Source: Bacteroidia bacterium (GTDB lineage Bacteria > Bacteroidota > Bacteroidia > Chitinophagales > Saprospiraceae). From it: a stretch of 64,000 bases of DNA. Shown here in pieces: positions 26,971 to 36,440 of the stretch; position 1 is the first letter of the stretch, and every line of letters begins with the position of its first letter. The notes under the pieces were generated by a model. The model was given only the letters and a program-made list of their open reading frames with translations. It did not search any database and was not told the DNA's origin. The position numbers were made by a program, and so were the translations under genes. Where the stretch lies: assembly GCA_030429045.1 (NCBI GenBank), contig JAUIEA010000005.1:1-64000 (forward strand). Reading direction: 5' to 3'.

Positions 26971-28218
26971 TCAAACGGAAGCTTGCATCAACCAGGCACA
27001 GAGAAGGGCGCCATACGTGCCAACGGCATATCCCAAGACAGCTAGCAGGACACCTACAGGTGCCAGGCTGGGGCTGAAGGCTGAAGCGACCACCGGTGCA
27101 GATGCCGCACCCCCGATATTGGCCTGGCTTCCGACGGCCAGGAAGAAAAAGGGCGCCTTGATCCATTTGGCAACCAGGATCATGATCCCCGCATGGATCA
27201 ACATCCAGATCAGTCCTATGGCAAACAGACCGAGGTGGCTGAACACCTCTTGCAAATTCATCTTCATGCCAATGGTAGCGACCAGGACATAGATAAACAG
27301 CGATCCCCACTGGCTGGCACCGACACCTTCCAGCTGTCGTGCGCGGGTAAACGAAAGGGTAAGCCCAAACGTCGTGGCAATGACCACCAACCAGAAAAAA
27401 TTGGACAAAAGGGAGTGCATGCCCATTTCTTTCAGGCTGGTTTCATAGTGGCCGAGGGCAGGGGTAATGACATCCGCTCCAAAATGGGCAAGAGCGGTGC
27501 CACCAAAACCGACAGCTGCAATCAGGAAGAGGCTGTATGTAGACGGGATCTTGGCAATACTGGACCGATAGTCTTCCACCCGTTTTTTCAGATCCTCAAT
27601 CGCTGATGAATCGGCTTTCAGCCATTTGTCGATCCGATTGTTGATGTTGGTTCCGTACAACAGGAATCCCATCCAGATATTGGCGACGATGATATCCACC
27701 ACCAGCATGCTGCCGAAGAGGTTGTCACCCACTTCAAACACTTCCTTCATGGCGGTCTGGTTGGCGCCACCCCCGATCCAGCTTCCGGCAACGGTGCTCA
27801 ATCCTTTCCACAGTTCATCGGGAGGGACACTTAACAGCTCGGGGAAAAATACAGTGACGGTCAACAGGGCAACGGGCCCACCCAGTACGACACCCAGCGT
27901 GCCCGTCAGGAACATGATCAGGGCTTTCGGACCGAGATTGAGGATGGCCTTGAAGTCGATACTCAGACAGAGCAGGATCAGCGAGGCGGGTAGCAGATAG
28001 CGGGATGCCACGAAATACAGGTGCGACTCCTCGCCCGAAACCCATCCCAGGGGCCAGTTGAACAGAGCTGGGACAAAATAACAGAGGAGCAGGGCTGGAA
28101 TGTAGGTGTAGAATTTTTTCCAGAACGGCTTGATGCTTCGGGACGTCCACATGATCAAGGCCAGGATGGTCATGAGAAGTCCCAACACTACTGCATCATT
28201 CGTCAAAATCGGGTCCAT
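26971..28218 (-). CDS. DUF819 family membrane permease
   Basis: 415 residues from ATG 28218. The open frame reaches 28428 but would then run through the RNase P RNA gene on the other strand. About eleven hydrophobic helices are visible. Glycine-rich segments GSWIGGGANQTAMKEVF and GSQANIGGAASAPVVASAF, at related positions in the two halves, match the inverted-repeat layout of DUF819/YjcL proteins, distant relatives of sodium-coupled transporters. The substrate is unknown. It diverges from rnpB with about 130 bases between the start codon and the rnpB promoter box. Confidence 0.85.
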   Translation of the reverse strand: MDPILTNDAVVLGLLMTILALIMWTSRSIKPFWKKFYTYIPALLLCYFVPALFNWPLGWVSGEESHLYFVASRYLLPASLILLCLSIDFKAILNLGPKALIMFLTGTLGVVLGGPVALLTVTVFFPELLSVPPDELWKGLSTVAGSWIGGGANQTAMKEVFEVGDNLFGSMLVVDIIVANIWMGFLLYGTNINNRIDKWLKADSSAIEDLKKRVEDYRSSIAKIPSTYSLFLIAAVGFGGTALAHFGADVITPALGHYETSLKEMGMHSLLSNFFWLVVIATTFGLTLSFTRARQLEGVGASQWGSLFIYVLVATIGMKMNLQEVFSHLGLFAIGLIWMLIHAGIMILVAKWIKAPFFFLAVGSQANIGGAASAPVVASAFSPSLAPVGVLLAVLGYAVGTYGALLCAWLMQASV

Positions 28219-28345
28219 ATGCTCTCGTTTTGCACGCAAAATAAGCGGAACATCTGCATTCACGGCAGTTTCTCGTCCTTCCGGGCCAATTGACTGGTGG
28301 ATTGAGTAAAAAATAGCAGAAGGCGTACTGCACGGTCGAAGGATG

Positions 28346-28353
28346 TATCTTTG
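28346..28353 (+). promoter_or_regulatory. -7 promoter box of rnpB
   Basis: TATCTTTG matches TAnnTTTG exactly and lies directly before the RNA's 5' end, which independently supports this consensus in the organism. Confidence 0.65.
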
Positions 28354-28354
28354 A

Positions 28355-28760
28355 AGGGTCGCCGGCCACTCTGTCGCTTCGAATTTCAGATTCGGGGAGG
28401 AAAGTCCGGACAACGCAGAGCACCACACCAGCTAACTGCTGGGGCTCTGACGCGAAGGCGTCAGGGTACAGATCGGGTCACAGAAACATACCGCCGATCC
28501 CGTCTTCGGACGGGAGGTAAGGGTGAAATCGTGTGGTAAGAGCGCACGCATCCCCGGAGTAATCCAGGGATGGGATAAACCTTGTGGGTTGAAATGCCAT
28601 GTACATCCGGGTCTTCGGACAGGTCGGCTCGGCCTGATCCACCTCGGTGGAACCCGGAGGGGTAGGCAGCTTCATTCCGCCAGTGATGGCGGAAGCAGAT
28701 AAATGACAGAGTTTCGCCTTCGGGTGAAAACAGAATCCGGCTTATCGGCCGGCGACACTT
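28355..28760 (+). ncRNA. rnpB: RNase P RNA, bacterial class A
   Basis: The catalytic RNA that removes 5' leaders from pre-tRNAs. The conserved core is recognisable: GAGGAAAGTCCGGAC near 28397 (P3-P4 region), CAGGGTGAAA-like AAGGGTGAAA near 28518, AGAGCGCAC near 28540, and ACAGAGTTTCG-like and CAGAATCCGGCTTAT near the 3' end. The 5' GTCGCCGGCC pairs with 3' GGCCGGCGAC to form the closing helix P1. Ends are estimated from that helix, and a strong terminator follows within a few bases. Confidence 0.95.
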
Positions 28761-28763
28761 TTA

Positions 28764-28803
28764 CAAAAAAAGGTCTGACAGGTTATCCTGTCAGACCTTT
28801 TTT
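28764..28803. terminator. Bidirectional terminator between rnpB and porV
   Basis: The stem AAAGGTCTGACAGG/CCTGTCAGACCTTT with a TTAT loop has A and T runs on both sides. It ends rnpB on the plus strand and porV on the minus strand. Confidence 0.92.
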
Positions 28804-28831
28804 AACAGAATGATCAATTGATCATTCTGTT
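28804..28831. repeat. 28-base perfect palindrome overlapping the porV stop codon
   Basis: The sequence from 28804 to 28831 equals its own reverse complement (half-arm AACAGAATGATCAA). The porV stop lies inside it, and it abuts the terminator. It could protect the 3' end of the porV message or simply extend the terminator. Confidence 0.6.
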
Positions 28832-30000
28832 GCACCAAACACTCCGAAGTCGAACAGCATGCTGAATCGCAACGTGTTGTCCAATGGATTTCGCTGGCTG
28901 GTGGTTGGGACCAGGTAGGAGATATTAATGCCAAAGATGTTGTACTTCACACCAAGCCCCAGGGTGAAATAACGACGACCTCCTTTGGTGATATCTTCGA
29001 AGAAATAACCGGCACGGAGAGCAAACTGCTGATCGTACCAATATTCGATACCCAGGGAATAATACAGTTCCCGCATCTCTTCGTTGAAGCCACCCGGGGC
29101 GTCTCCAAAGCTGCTGAAGATACCTTCGATCGGACTCTTGTCCCGGTAATCCGGGCGATTGTCATTGTCCAGGTCCAGGGTGTCCGGAGTCGGGACCAAC
29201 AGTTTGTTGATATCCAGGGCCAGGGTCAGGGAGTTGTGATCGTCTAGCTGCATTTCCCAGGCAGCTCCCAGGCCCAGATTGGCCGGCAGGAAGTCCCGCT
29301 TCTGCGAGTTGGTATAGGTGATCTTGGATCCGACGTTGGATACGACGGCGCCGATCCGCAGGACAGATGGCCGCTCGTTGAACTTTAACTTCTTTACATA
29401 GGTCGCAGAGATATCGGCGGCTCCGGCAATTCCCGGATCAATGATATTTCCGTCAACTTCCTGGCCAGAGGCCAGGTTGGAGTAAATGAATTTCCCGGTG
29501 ATCCCGACAGAGAATTGGTCGGAGAGCTTTCGCGCATATGCAGCGGCTAACTCAAATTCGTTGGGGCGACCTGTACCCCGACTTTCGCCCTGCAATCCGG
29601 TGTATTGGATGTTACCCAGCGAAAAATAGCGCAAACCGACACCGATGGTTTGGAATTCGTCCAGTTTCTTGTAGCCAGTGAGATACGCCAGGTATACATC
29701 ATTGAGTCCGAGGTTGCGCAGCCAGGGAGTATAGTTTGCCGCGATGCTCAGATCTTTCTCTGCAAATGCCAGCTTGGAGGCATTGAAATGCATTGAATTG
29801 GCATCCGGAGAGATGCCGATGCCGACATCACCCATAGCACCGGACCGTGCATCCGGGTTGATCCGTAAGAAGGGGACCGCCGTAAAGATGGTATTGATGC
29901 AATCACCACCAATGGTTTGGCCGATACAGATCTGTCGATTCTGGGCCATCACCGGGCTGATCAGGCCAAGGGCCATGACGAGTACTACGAGTTTTTTCAT
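28822..30000 (-). CDS. porV: Type IX secretion outer-membrane protein PorV (LptO)
   Basis: 392 residues from ATG 30000; a TTG 24 bases further upstream is less likely. The signal peptide ends in PVMAQ. The mature N-terminus has the PorV pattern: TAVPFLRINPDARSGAMGDVGIGISPDANSMHFNASKLAFA. The rest reads as a FadL-like 14-strand barrel, closing with a terminal Phe-rich strand. PorV shuttles cargo from the SprA translocon to the attachment complex, where PorU cleaves the C-terminal signal. It sits just downstream of porU on the same strand, the order found in other Bacteroidota. A promoter box precedes it. Confidence 0.93.
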   Translation of the reverse strand: MKKLVVLVMALGLISPVMAQNRQICIGQTIGGDCINTIFTAVPFLRINPDARSGAMGDVGIGISPDANSMHFNASKLAFAEKDLSIAANYTPWLRNLGLNDVYLAYLTGYKKLDEFQTIGVGLRYFSLGNIQYTGLQGESRGTGRPNEFELAAAYARKLSDQFSVGITGKFIYSNLASGQEVDGNIIDPGIAGAADISATYVKKLKFNERPSVLRIGAVVSNVGSKITYTNSQKRDFLPANLGLGAAWEMQLDDHNSLTLALDINKLLVPTPDTLDLDNDNRPDYRDKSPIEGIFSSFGDAPGGFNEEMRELYYSLGIEYWYDQQFALRAGYFFEDITKGGRRYFTLGLGVKYNIFGINISYLVPTTSQRNPLDNTLRFSMLFDFGVFGATE

Positions 30001-30021
30001 CCTGTTTGTCAAATTAAAGCG

Positions 30022-30029
30022 CAAAATTA
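30022..30029 (-). promoter_or_regulatory. -7 promoter box of porV
   Basis: On the minus strand TAATTTTG, an exact TAnnTTTG, lies 21 bases before the porV ATG. It suggests porV has its own promoter besides read-through from porU. Confidence 0.45.
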
Positions 30030-30085
30030 ACGATTCTGGCCACTAGGCCCGGGGGAACCGGATAGATAACTGCTTTTTTTCCTGT

Positions 30086-33000
30086 TTATTTTAGCAAAAC
30101 CAATTTCTCTACTGTGCTTTCGGCATCCTGGCCGGCTCGAAGACCATCCAGGGCCTTAATGTGGATCTTGTATAGATACAGACCATTCGGCAGTTCGCCG
30201 CCGTAATCGTTCTTTCCATCCCAGCCCATGGAGCTCACCCGGTTGCTTTGTCCGGTCAATACCTCACGGATGGTTTTCACTGCTCTTCCGGTCATATCAA
30301 AGATCTGGATATCGACCTGGAGAGATTGCCCGGCCAGATTGTGTTCAAACTGGAAGTTGGTCCAGGTGCCGAACGGATTAGGATAATTCAAAACATGTGC
30401 CAAGGCGCCATCGTCGAGGTTTCCAACCACAAACTCCGTTGATCCTTCTCCCGGATTGTTGTGGATATCCCAGGCCCTCACCCGGATGGAATAGCGACCG
30501 GGTTCCAGCTTTTGCAAGGGATAGCGAATGATCGCTCGCCTGAAGTCATCCTTGACAGGCTCGAAGAAGTCGTTCAGTGCGTACGTATTCTTCGTGTCCT
30601 CATTCAATACACCGATCGGGTCATGTCCGATGCTGTTCCCAGAGATATTGAACCCCGAATCATCATACAATTCGGCATACAGGATGGGCCGATCGCCGGT
30701 AAGGCCCCCGAATGACCAGTCCGAGTCATTCATGAACACATTGACAATGGGGGGAAGGTTGTCTTCCGGAGCAGTTTCATCCACGCCGAAGATCACAAAG
30801 TCTTCAAAGTTGCCGGTCGCGTCACGATCCACGCCGTCAAAGGCGTAATAGGACAACTTGCCATTTCCAAATTCAAATATGATGTCCTTCGGGAGGGTCA
30901 TCGTCACCGTAAAGGTGCCATTGGCTACGGAAGCAGCACCCTCAAAGAGAATGTTTTTCTGGAGCCTGAACTCCTTTACATAGCTGTCGGGGTCATTGGC
31001 CAGGGTTTTGGCGGTAATGGCCTTATCGAACAGGGTCGGATAGATCGTGCCATTGAAGTCTTTCACCAATTGCCCGGTGCCGGTTTCGATACGCCCTTCG
31101 ATGGTCACCGTTTGCAGGGCTTTCAGCGTATCGAATGGCGCCGTTGGATTGGGGGTGATGTCAATGCCATTGAGCTTGGTCGTGACCACACGAAGCCGGG
31201 GATAGGCCAGGTGTTGGGCCGGATCTCCGAGCATCATGAATTTGCGATCATTCTGGCCGTTGCCGCGTTTGTTCTTCGCCCGGCGAAGTGCTTCGCCCAT
31301 ACTTTTATCGTAGGGTTCCCCATCATTGAAGAGTTCCTTCAGGGCATTTTCAGCCAGATCCTTGTTCAAACCGGCATAGACGGGTCGAACCGTGCTGAAC
31401 AGGGCTATGCTACCGCCTTTCGGGTTGAGCAGCACCAGTTCACCGGCGCTTTTATTTCCAGGATTGTCAAAACCGGCAAACGTACAGGTGGCTGTGATGA
31501 AGAGCGGCAAACGGTTGCTATTCGACCAGTTCTGGATGTCTGTCAGATGAAGTACGCGTTCCTGGGTCCAGCCGGAGGTGCCACCATGGCCGAGATAATT
31601 GACCACGAGCGCCCCTTTGAACATATTGTTGTTCAGGGCTTTATTAGCATCCGGATAGCGTTCACCGCCCGGTGTAGAGATCTGCTTGAATGCGTCGATA
31701 TAGATCTTGTCCTGGTTGAGCTCAGGCCTCCAGTTGCGGACCAGCTCAGAAAGTTCGTCTGCATCATTGAGGTGATAGTTGTCATCCTCATCATCCGCCA
31801 TGTTGACAAAACGGAGGCGCCAGTCGTCAAAGAAAGCGGGGTCAGAATCGTAAGCGATGATCTTGTTGACTACGCCGGTTGCTTCCTCCACGGTTTCGAC
31901 AGGCAGGCGGCCAACGGCAATGTCGATCGTATGTCCGGTCGCTGATCCACCTTCCTGATCCTCCAAGATGCCAAAGTGGTCATCGGTGGGAAAGGCTCTG
32001 ACGGGATCCAGGGATTCATCTGTTTCAAACACAGGCACAAAGTCGCCGGGGTTGCTGAGATTCTTGATGTTCCGATAGTCAAAGGAGGCATCTCCAAATA
32101 GGAGCAGATGGCCAAAGAGGCTGTCGCGTTGCCAGATCATCCGCGCGAGGTCGCGGATCGCATAGGGATCTTTAGCGCCTGATGAATATTCATTGTATAC
32201 CTGATCGACGGATGCCATGGCCACCTTCAGTCCGGAATGGGATTGGCGGTGTTCCGCCAGCTGCTCAGCAGCGGCTGTAAAATCCGGGTGGTAGACGATC
32301 AACAGGTCGGCTTCCAGAATGCCGTGCAGATTCTGGTTGGGGATCTTACCAATGGCCTGTGGTGCCTGGAAAGAACCATTTGTGCGGAAGGCTATAAACG
32401 TATGGAGGCTCTCAGGTTCGTAAGTAAAGGTGGCCTGGTTACCGTCGCTCTGGTATGCCTGGATGACCGGGGACAGGGGATCGCGGATGTCCCAGATCAT
32501 GGTTTGCGCATCGACCTGGTTAAGGGTCAGGGTGGCTTTGTCTTGTCCGACCGTGCGTAGATCGGCAAAGCGAAGGGGTTTGCTTCCGAGGATCAGCGCT
32601 CTTCGCATGCGCAGCTCGATATAGTCCACCCATCCGGCAGCGCCACTTCCCAGGGCGCTGTAGCTGACCTTGACGGAGAAGTTGTCTCCAGTGGGGAAAT
32701 AGGTCTCCTGAATATTCCCCAGGCGGGCATAGACCGCTTCGACATTCCCCAGATTGGTACTTCCCAGCGTGTTGGACTTCAACGCTGTAGTACCCAGGGT
32801 GAGGGTAAAGGTATTGGAGGCATCACTGCGCGATGCAAATCCGCCGGAGACGCCCACCGGTTCGCCGGGAACAAGGTTGGTCAGGTCGAACCGGGAACTG
32901 TAATTGATGGTCGTCAGGGCAGATGACATGCGATCGCCAAACCAGCGCATGCCGGAGCCCTGCGTGCCAGAGGCACCATCCAGCAGGTTGTAGAGTTCGT

Positions 33001-33697
33001 CTTCGATGCGCTGGACATCATCATAGGATGTGGTGGTATATCCTCCCGGAGCAAGGTTGTCCCTGGAGGTTACCCGCAAGCCATCAAAGGCATCCACCTT
33101 GAGAAAGTAGTAGCTCCGGGTATCATACAGGTGGGTGATCTGCGTGAGTTTTCCGCTGACCTCGTCATAGACCTCCTGTATCGGGCCAGCAGCATAGAAC
33201 AGGATATAATCTGATGGATGAAATACACCATCCTCCTCTCCGGCGACATATATGGCGTTCTCTACCAGGTCATCCGGCCGGGCCAGAGCATTCGCCCGGG
33301 GAAGCATGGCTCCGCCATTGCCGTACAGGTGAAGGTCTCTGGGATCGATCTGGTCGATTGGTAACTTCAAAGTGTTTTTCAGATAGTCATAGGACATCTT
33401 GTAGATCCCCTCCTGCGATACGGCGATCTTGTAGATATCCCCACCGGCCAGAACGGATTCTTCCGTGCCTCCGCGCAAGGAAGCATGTGGGCCGTTGCCC
33501 GGGGGTTGAAACCCTGGGGTCTCTAGCGGAAATTCTGCATCTTCCTCGGCAAGGGCTGGTGCGGTCTGTACGAAATGCGTATTTTGCATGACTGCTTCAG
33601 CCACCTGAAGAGGTTGTGGTTGTGACCACAGGGGCAGCGTAAGGAATGTTAGGATCCCGAATCCCGCGGATCTCAAGGTTAAAACGGCCATGTGCAT
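30086..33697 (-). CDS. porU: Type IX secretion sortase PorU
   Basis: 1203 residues from ATG 33697 (an ATG six bases later is equally possible). The frame upstream has no signal peptide sense and would overlap the divergent gene. The protein has a signal peptide, an N-terminal beta region, and a C25 gingipain-type peptidase domain from about residue 470 to 840, with catalytic His in NYLGHGG and Cys in TATCTFAGFD. Its C-terminus has a YPNPFG..T.F.F and FlgD-like Ig region ending TVEKLVLLK, resembling a T9SS C-terminal domain. PorU removes cargo CTDs and attaches proteins to lipid at the cell surface. It stands upstream of porV. Confidence 0.93.
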   Translation of the reverse strand: MHMAVLTLRSAGFGILTFLTLPLWSQPQPLQVAEAVMQNTHFVQTAPALAEEDAEFPLETPGFQPPGNGPHASLRGGTEESVLAGGDIYKIAVSQEGIYKMSYDYLKNTLKLPIDQIDPRDLHLYGNGGAMLPRANALARPDDLVENAIYVAGEEDGVFHPSDYILFYAAGPIQEVYDEVSGKLTQITHLYDTRSYYFLKVDAFDGLRVTSRDNLAPGGYTTTSYDDVQRIEDELYNLLDGASGTQGSGMRWFGDRMSSALTTINYSSRFDLTNLVPGEPVGVSGGFASRSDASNTFTLTLGTTALKSNTLGSTNLGNVEAVYARLGNIQETYFPTGDNFSVKVSYSALGSGAAGWVDYIELRMRRALILGSKPLRFADLRTVGQDKATLTLNQVDAQTMIWDIRDPLSPVIQAYQSDGNQATFTYEPESLHTFIAFRTNGSFQAPQAIGKIPNQNLHGILEADLLIVYHPDFTAAAEQLAEHRQSHSGLKVAMASVDQVYNEYSSGAKDPYAIRDLARMIWQRDSLFGHLLLFGDASFDYRNIKNLSNPGDFVPVFETDESLDPVRAFPTDDHFGILEDQEGGSATGHTIDIAVGRLPVETVEEATGVVNKIIAYDSDPAFFDDWRLRFVNMADDEDDNYHLNDADELSELVRNWRPELNQDKIYIDAFKQISTPGGERYPDANKALNNNMFKGALVVNYLGHGGTSGWTQERVLHLTDIQNWSNSNRLPLFITATCTFAGFDNPGNKSAGELVLLNPKGGSIALFSTVRPVYAGLNKDLAENALKELFNDGEPYDKSMGEALRRAKNKRGNGQNDRKFMMLGDPAQHLAYPRLRVVTTKLNGIDITPNPTAPFDTLKALQTVTIEGRIETGTGQLVKDFNGTIYPTLFDKAITAKTLANDPDSYVKEFRLQKNILFEGAASVANGTFTVTMTLPKDIIFEFGNGKLSYYAFDGVDRDATGNFEDFVIFGVDETAPEDNLPPIVNVFMNDSDWSFGGLTGDRPILYAELYDDSGFNISGNSIGHDPIGVLNEDTKNTYALNDFFEPVKDDFRRAIIRYPLQKLEPGRYSIRVRAWDIHNNPGEGSTEFVVGNLDDGALAHVLNYPNPFGTWTNFQFEHNLAGQSLQVDIQIFDMTGRAVKTIREVLTGQSNRVSSMGWDGKNDYGGELPNGLYLYKIHIKALDGLRAGQDAESTVEKLVLLK

Positions 33698-33768
33698 AAG
33701 GTTTGCTGTTACAGAAACGTTACCAGTATACTTGTATTGCCAAAGGGAAGTAATCTTAAAAGTACGAT

Positions 33769-34806
33769 ATGGTTGAACGTCCACGGGCTATCTTCTTGAA
33801 TCTTTTTCTGACCATCGCACTGTTGATCACAATGGTGTGTAACACTTTTGGGCAGGATCCGGTTTTCTCACAATATTATGCGGCTCCCCTGCAGACCAAT
33901 CCGGCCTTTGCCGGGAACACCAACCTGCCCCGGATCGGCTTGCACTATCGCAACCAATGGCCGAACCTGCCCAATGCATACGCCACTTATATGGTGACGT
34001 ACGATCAGTTTGTGCCAATGCTCAACAGTGGTTTCGGCTTGACAGCCATGGGCGATGTTGCGGGAGACGGGATCTACAAGACCGTCGGCATGAGTGGCCT
34101 GTACAGCTATCGGCTCGACTTTGGTGGGGATGTCTATGCCAAAATGGGCATTGAAGGGACTTACCTGCAGCGGTCACTGGATTGGGACCGACTGGTCTTT
34201 TACGATCAGCTGGATCCGGTCAATGGACCGAATGATCCATCCGGCAATCCCAACCCCAGCGGGGAAGGCCGTCCGGAAGATCTGGTGCAGGGCAATCTGG
34301 ATGTAAGTGCAGGAATTCTGGTCTACAGCCGGATGTTCTATGCCGGCTTCAGTATGAATCACCTGACCACCCCGGATGAAAGCTTCCTCCAGATCAATGA
34401 CAACCTCTATTTCGGGTTGCCGATGCGGTTGTCCTTCATGGGAGGGGCACAGTTTAACATAGACAATAACCTGGATGGCCCTACGTTCCTATCTCCGAAC
34501 ATATTGTATACCAGACAGGGCGGGTTTTCCCAGTTGAATGCCGGCCTGTACGGGCAGTTAGGCCTGGTTTTTGCCGGAGCGTGGTACCGTCACGCAGGGA
34601 GTAATCCGGATGCGGTCATCGGCCTGGTCGGCATGCAAAAGGGGATTTTGAAGGTGGGGTATTCCTATGATCTCACGATATCCGGTGCGTCCGGATTTGG
34701 TGGCGCTCATGAAATCTCCCTGATCCTGAATTTTGACAACAGTGCCCAGGCAGAAGCCAATCGTCGCCGCGGTCGTTATAGTGACTGTCTAAAGATGTTT
34801 CGATAG
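33769..34806 (+). CDS. PorP/SprF-family type IX secretion outer-membrane protein
   Basis: 345 residues with a signal peptide (about residues 1-28, ending NTFGQ). The mature start QDPVFSQYYAAPLQTNPAFAG is diagnostic for PorP/SprF. Barrel strands follow, and it ends with the short basic NRRRGRYSDCLKMF. PorP-type proteins anchor the secretion machine or work with a specific secreted partner, as SprF does with SprB adhesins. Genomes of this phylum usually hold many paralogues, so I do not assign porP or sprF. It diverges from porU and precedes gldJ. Confidence 0.9.
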   Translation: MVERPRAIFLNLFLTIALLITMVCNTFGQDPVFSQYYAAPLQTNPAFAGNTNLPRIGLHYRNQWPNLPNAYATYMVTYDQFVPMLNSGFGLTAMGDVAGDGIYKTVGMSGLYSYRLDFGGDVYAKMGIEGTYLQRSLDWDRLVFYDQLDPVNGPNDPSGNPNPSGEGRPEDLVQGNLDVSAGILVYSRMFYAGFSMNHLTTPDESFLQINDNLYFGLPMRLSFMGGAQFNIDNNLDGPTFLSPNILYTRQGGFSQLNAGLYGQLGLVFAGAWYRHAGSNPDAVIGLVGMQKGILKVGYSYDLTISGASGFGGAHEISLILNFDNSAQAEANRRRGRYSDCLKMFR

Positions 34807-34831
34807 GTCTAGGTGCTTTCGGTAAAAGGTT

Positions 34832-34839
34832 TATATTTG
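34832..34839 (+). promoter_or_regulatory. -7 promoter box of gldJ
   Basis: TATATTTG, an exact TAnnTTTG, lies 32 bases before ATG 34872, between the PorP/SprF gene and gldJ. Confidence 0.45.
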
Positions 34840-34871
34840 TTCCTCAATTTTAGAAAAATCGGATGATCACG

Positions 34872-36374
34872 ATGAACTCTTGGAAAAGCATTCTATTTAC
34901 AGTAGCCGTAAGCGGTCTCCTCTTCGGCAGTTGTGGTAAGGGCGATCGCTCTTCCTCCACTGGATGGAAATACAACGACGCCGAATGGGGCGGATTCGAA
35001 AAGCTCGATTATGAAGGTCAGGTTACCGGACCCAACCTCGTCCTGGTACAAGGTGGAACCTTTACCATGGGACTCACAGAGCAAGATGTGGCAATGGAGT
35101 GGAATGCGATTCCACGCCGTGTGACCGTTTCTTCCTTCTACATGGATGAAACTGAAGTCTCCAACATCGATTATCGCGAATATCTCTTCTGGTTGACCAA
35201 CACTTTTGGTGAGTCTTATCCGGAGGTATACAGCAACGCACTGCCCGATACCCTGGTATGGCGTGAAGAGCTTTCCTTCAACGAACCATTCGTAGAAACC
35301 TATTTCCGTCACCCCGCTTATGACAACTATCCGGTTGTCGGCGTGAACTGGATCCAGGCCAATAATTACTGCCAGTGGCGGACTGACCGTGTGAACGAGA
35401 TGATTCTCATCGAACGCGGCATCCTGAACCCTAATCCGGAGCAGCGGGATGAAGACAACTTCAACACTGAAGCCTATCTGGCCGGTCAGTATGAAGGTTC
35501 TGTTCGCAAGAATCTGGAGGATATCCGTTCAGGCGGCGAACGTAAAGTTCGCTTCGAAGATGGCATCATGCTGCCAGCTTACCGCCTGCCTACAGAAGCG
35601 GAGTGGGAATATGCGGCGCTTGCCCTGATCGGCAACCAGGCTACGGATAATGAAGAACTGATCACTGATCGCAGACTCTATCCATGGAACGATAATACCG
35701 TTCGTTTCCAGAAGCGCAACAAGTATCAGGGTGAAATCCTGGCCAACTTCAAGCGTGGCAGTGGAGACTATATGGGTATGGCAGGTAAGCTGAATGACCA
35801 GGCCCACATTCCAGCGGATGTCCGTTCCTTCATGCCAAACGACTTCGGTCTGTACAACATGGCGGGTAACGTTTCTGAGTGGACCATGGATGTCTATCGC
35901 GCCCTGACCCCGGAGACCCTTCGCGATGTAGACAACCACGATCTGAACCCTTTCCGTGGAAACAAGTTTATGACCAAGGTGAAGGATGAGGACAACAAGC
36001 CGGTGGAGAAAGACTCATTGGGCCGCCTGCAGTATCGCATGGTGGAAGATGATGAGGTTGCAACCCGCGATAATTATAAGCGAGGCGATGTGCTCAACTA
36101 TATGGACGGTGACAAAGAATCTGCCGCGACATATGAATATGGCAAGTCCACCTTGATCAGTGACAAGGCCCGTGTGATCAAGGGCGGATCCTGGATGGAC
36201 CGCGCCTGGTATCTCTCTCCTGGTGCCCGTCGTTTCAAAGAAGAAGACAAGGCTGATCGCAGTCTCGGTTTCCGTTGTGCCATGACCCGTACGGGTGGTC
36301 CTGAAGGAAACGAGGACAGTGCCGGTAACAAGTTCAAAGTGAAAAAGAACAAGGTCAAGCGTCGTTACAAATAA
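34872..36374 (+). CDS. gldJ: Gliding-motility lipoprotein GldJ
   Basis: 500 residues from ATG 34872; an ATG nine bases upstream is also possible. A lipoprotein signal ends in LFGSC with C21 as the lipidated residue. A formylglycine-generating-enzyme-like (SUMF1) domain follows: GGTFTMG near residue 60, YMDETEVSNIDYREYL near 90, YPVVGVNWIQANNYCQWRTDRVNE near 160, LPTEAEWEYAA near 240, MAGNVSEWTMDVY near 335, and GGSWMDRAW and LGFRCAM near the end. The basic tail ends KRRYK. GldJ is needed for gliding and stabilises GldK of the T9SS. It lies next to porU and porV, as in flavobacteria. Confidence 0.94.
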   Translation: MNSWKSILFTVAVSGLLFGSCGKGDRSSSTGWKYNDAEWGGFEKLDYEGQVTGPNLVLVQGGTFTMGLTEQDVAMEWNAIPRRVTVSSFYMDETEVSNIDYREYLFWLTNTFGESYPEVYSNALPDTLVWREELSFNEPFVETYFRHPAYDNYPVVGVNWIQANNYCQWRTDRVNEMILIERGILNPNPEQRDEDNFNTEAYLAGQYEGSVRKNLEDIRSGGERKVRFEDGIMLPAYRLPTEAEWEYAALALIGNQATDNEELITDRRLYPWNDNTVRFQKRNKYQGEILANFKRGSGDYMGMAGKLNDQAHIPADVRSFMPNDFGLYNMAGNVSEWTMDVYRALTPETLRDVDNHDLNPFRGNKFMTKVKDEDNKPVEKDSLGRLQYRMVEDDEVATRDNYKRGDVLNYMDGDKESAATYEYGKSTLISDKARVIKGGSWMDRAWYLSPGARRFKEEDKADRSLGFRCAMTRTGGPEGNEDSAGNKFKVKKNKVKRRYK

Positions 36375-36396
36375 TACGGCCCTGATCGAATCACTG

Positions 36397-36431
36397 AAAA
36401 CTCCCAGTCCTGCAGGACTGGGAGTTTTTTA
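36397..36431 (+). terminator. Terminator of gldJ
   Basis: AAAACTCCCAGTCC/GGACTGGGAGTTTT with loop TGCA, then more T. It ends the gldJ transcript just before murF. Confidence 0.9.
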
Positions 36432-36440
36432 TTTTGTGCC

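Noticed and set aside
28219-28428. Extension of the DUF819 gene over rnpB
   Set aside because: It would overlap the RNase P RNA and its promoter and has no membrane or family signal.
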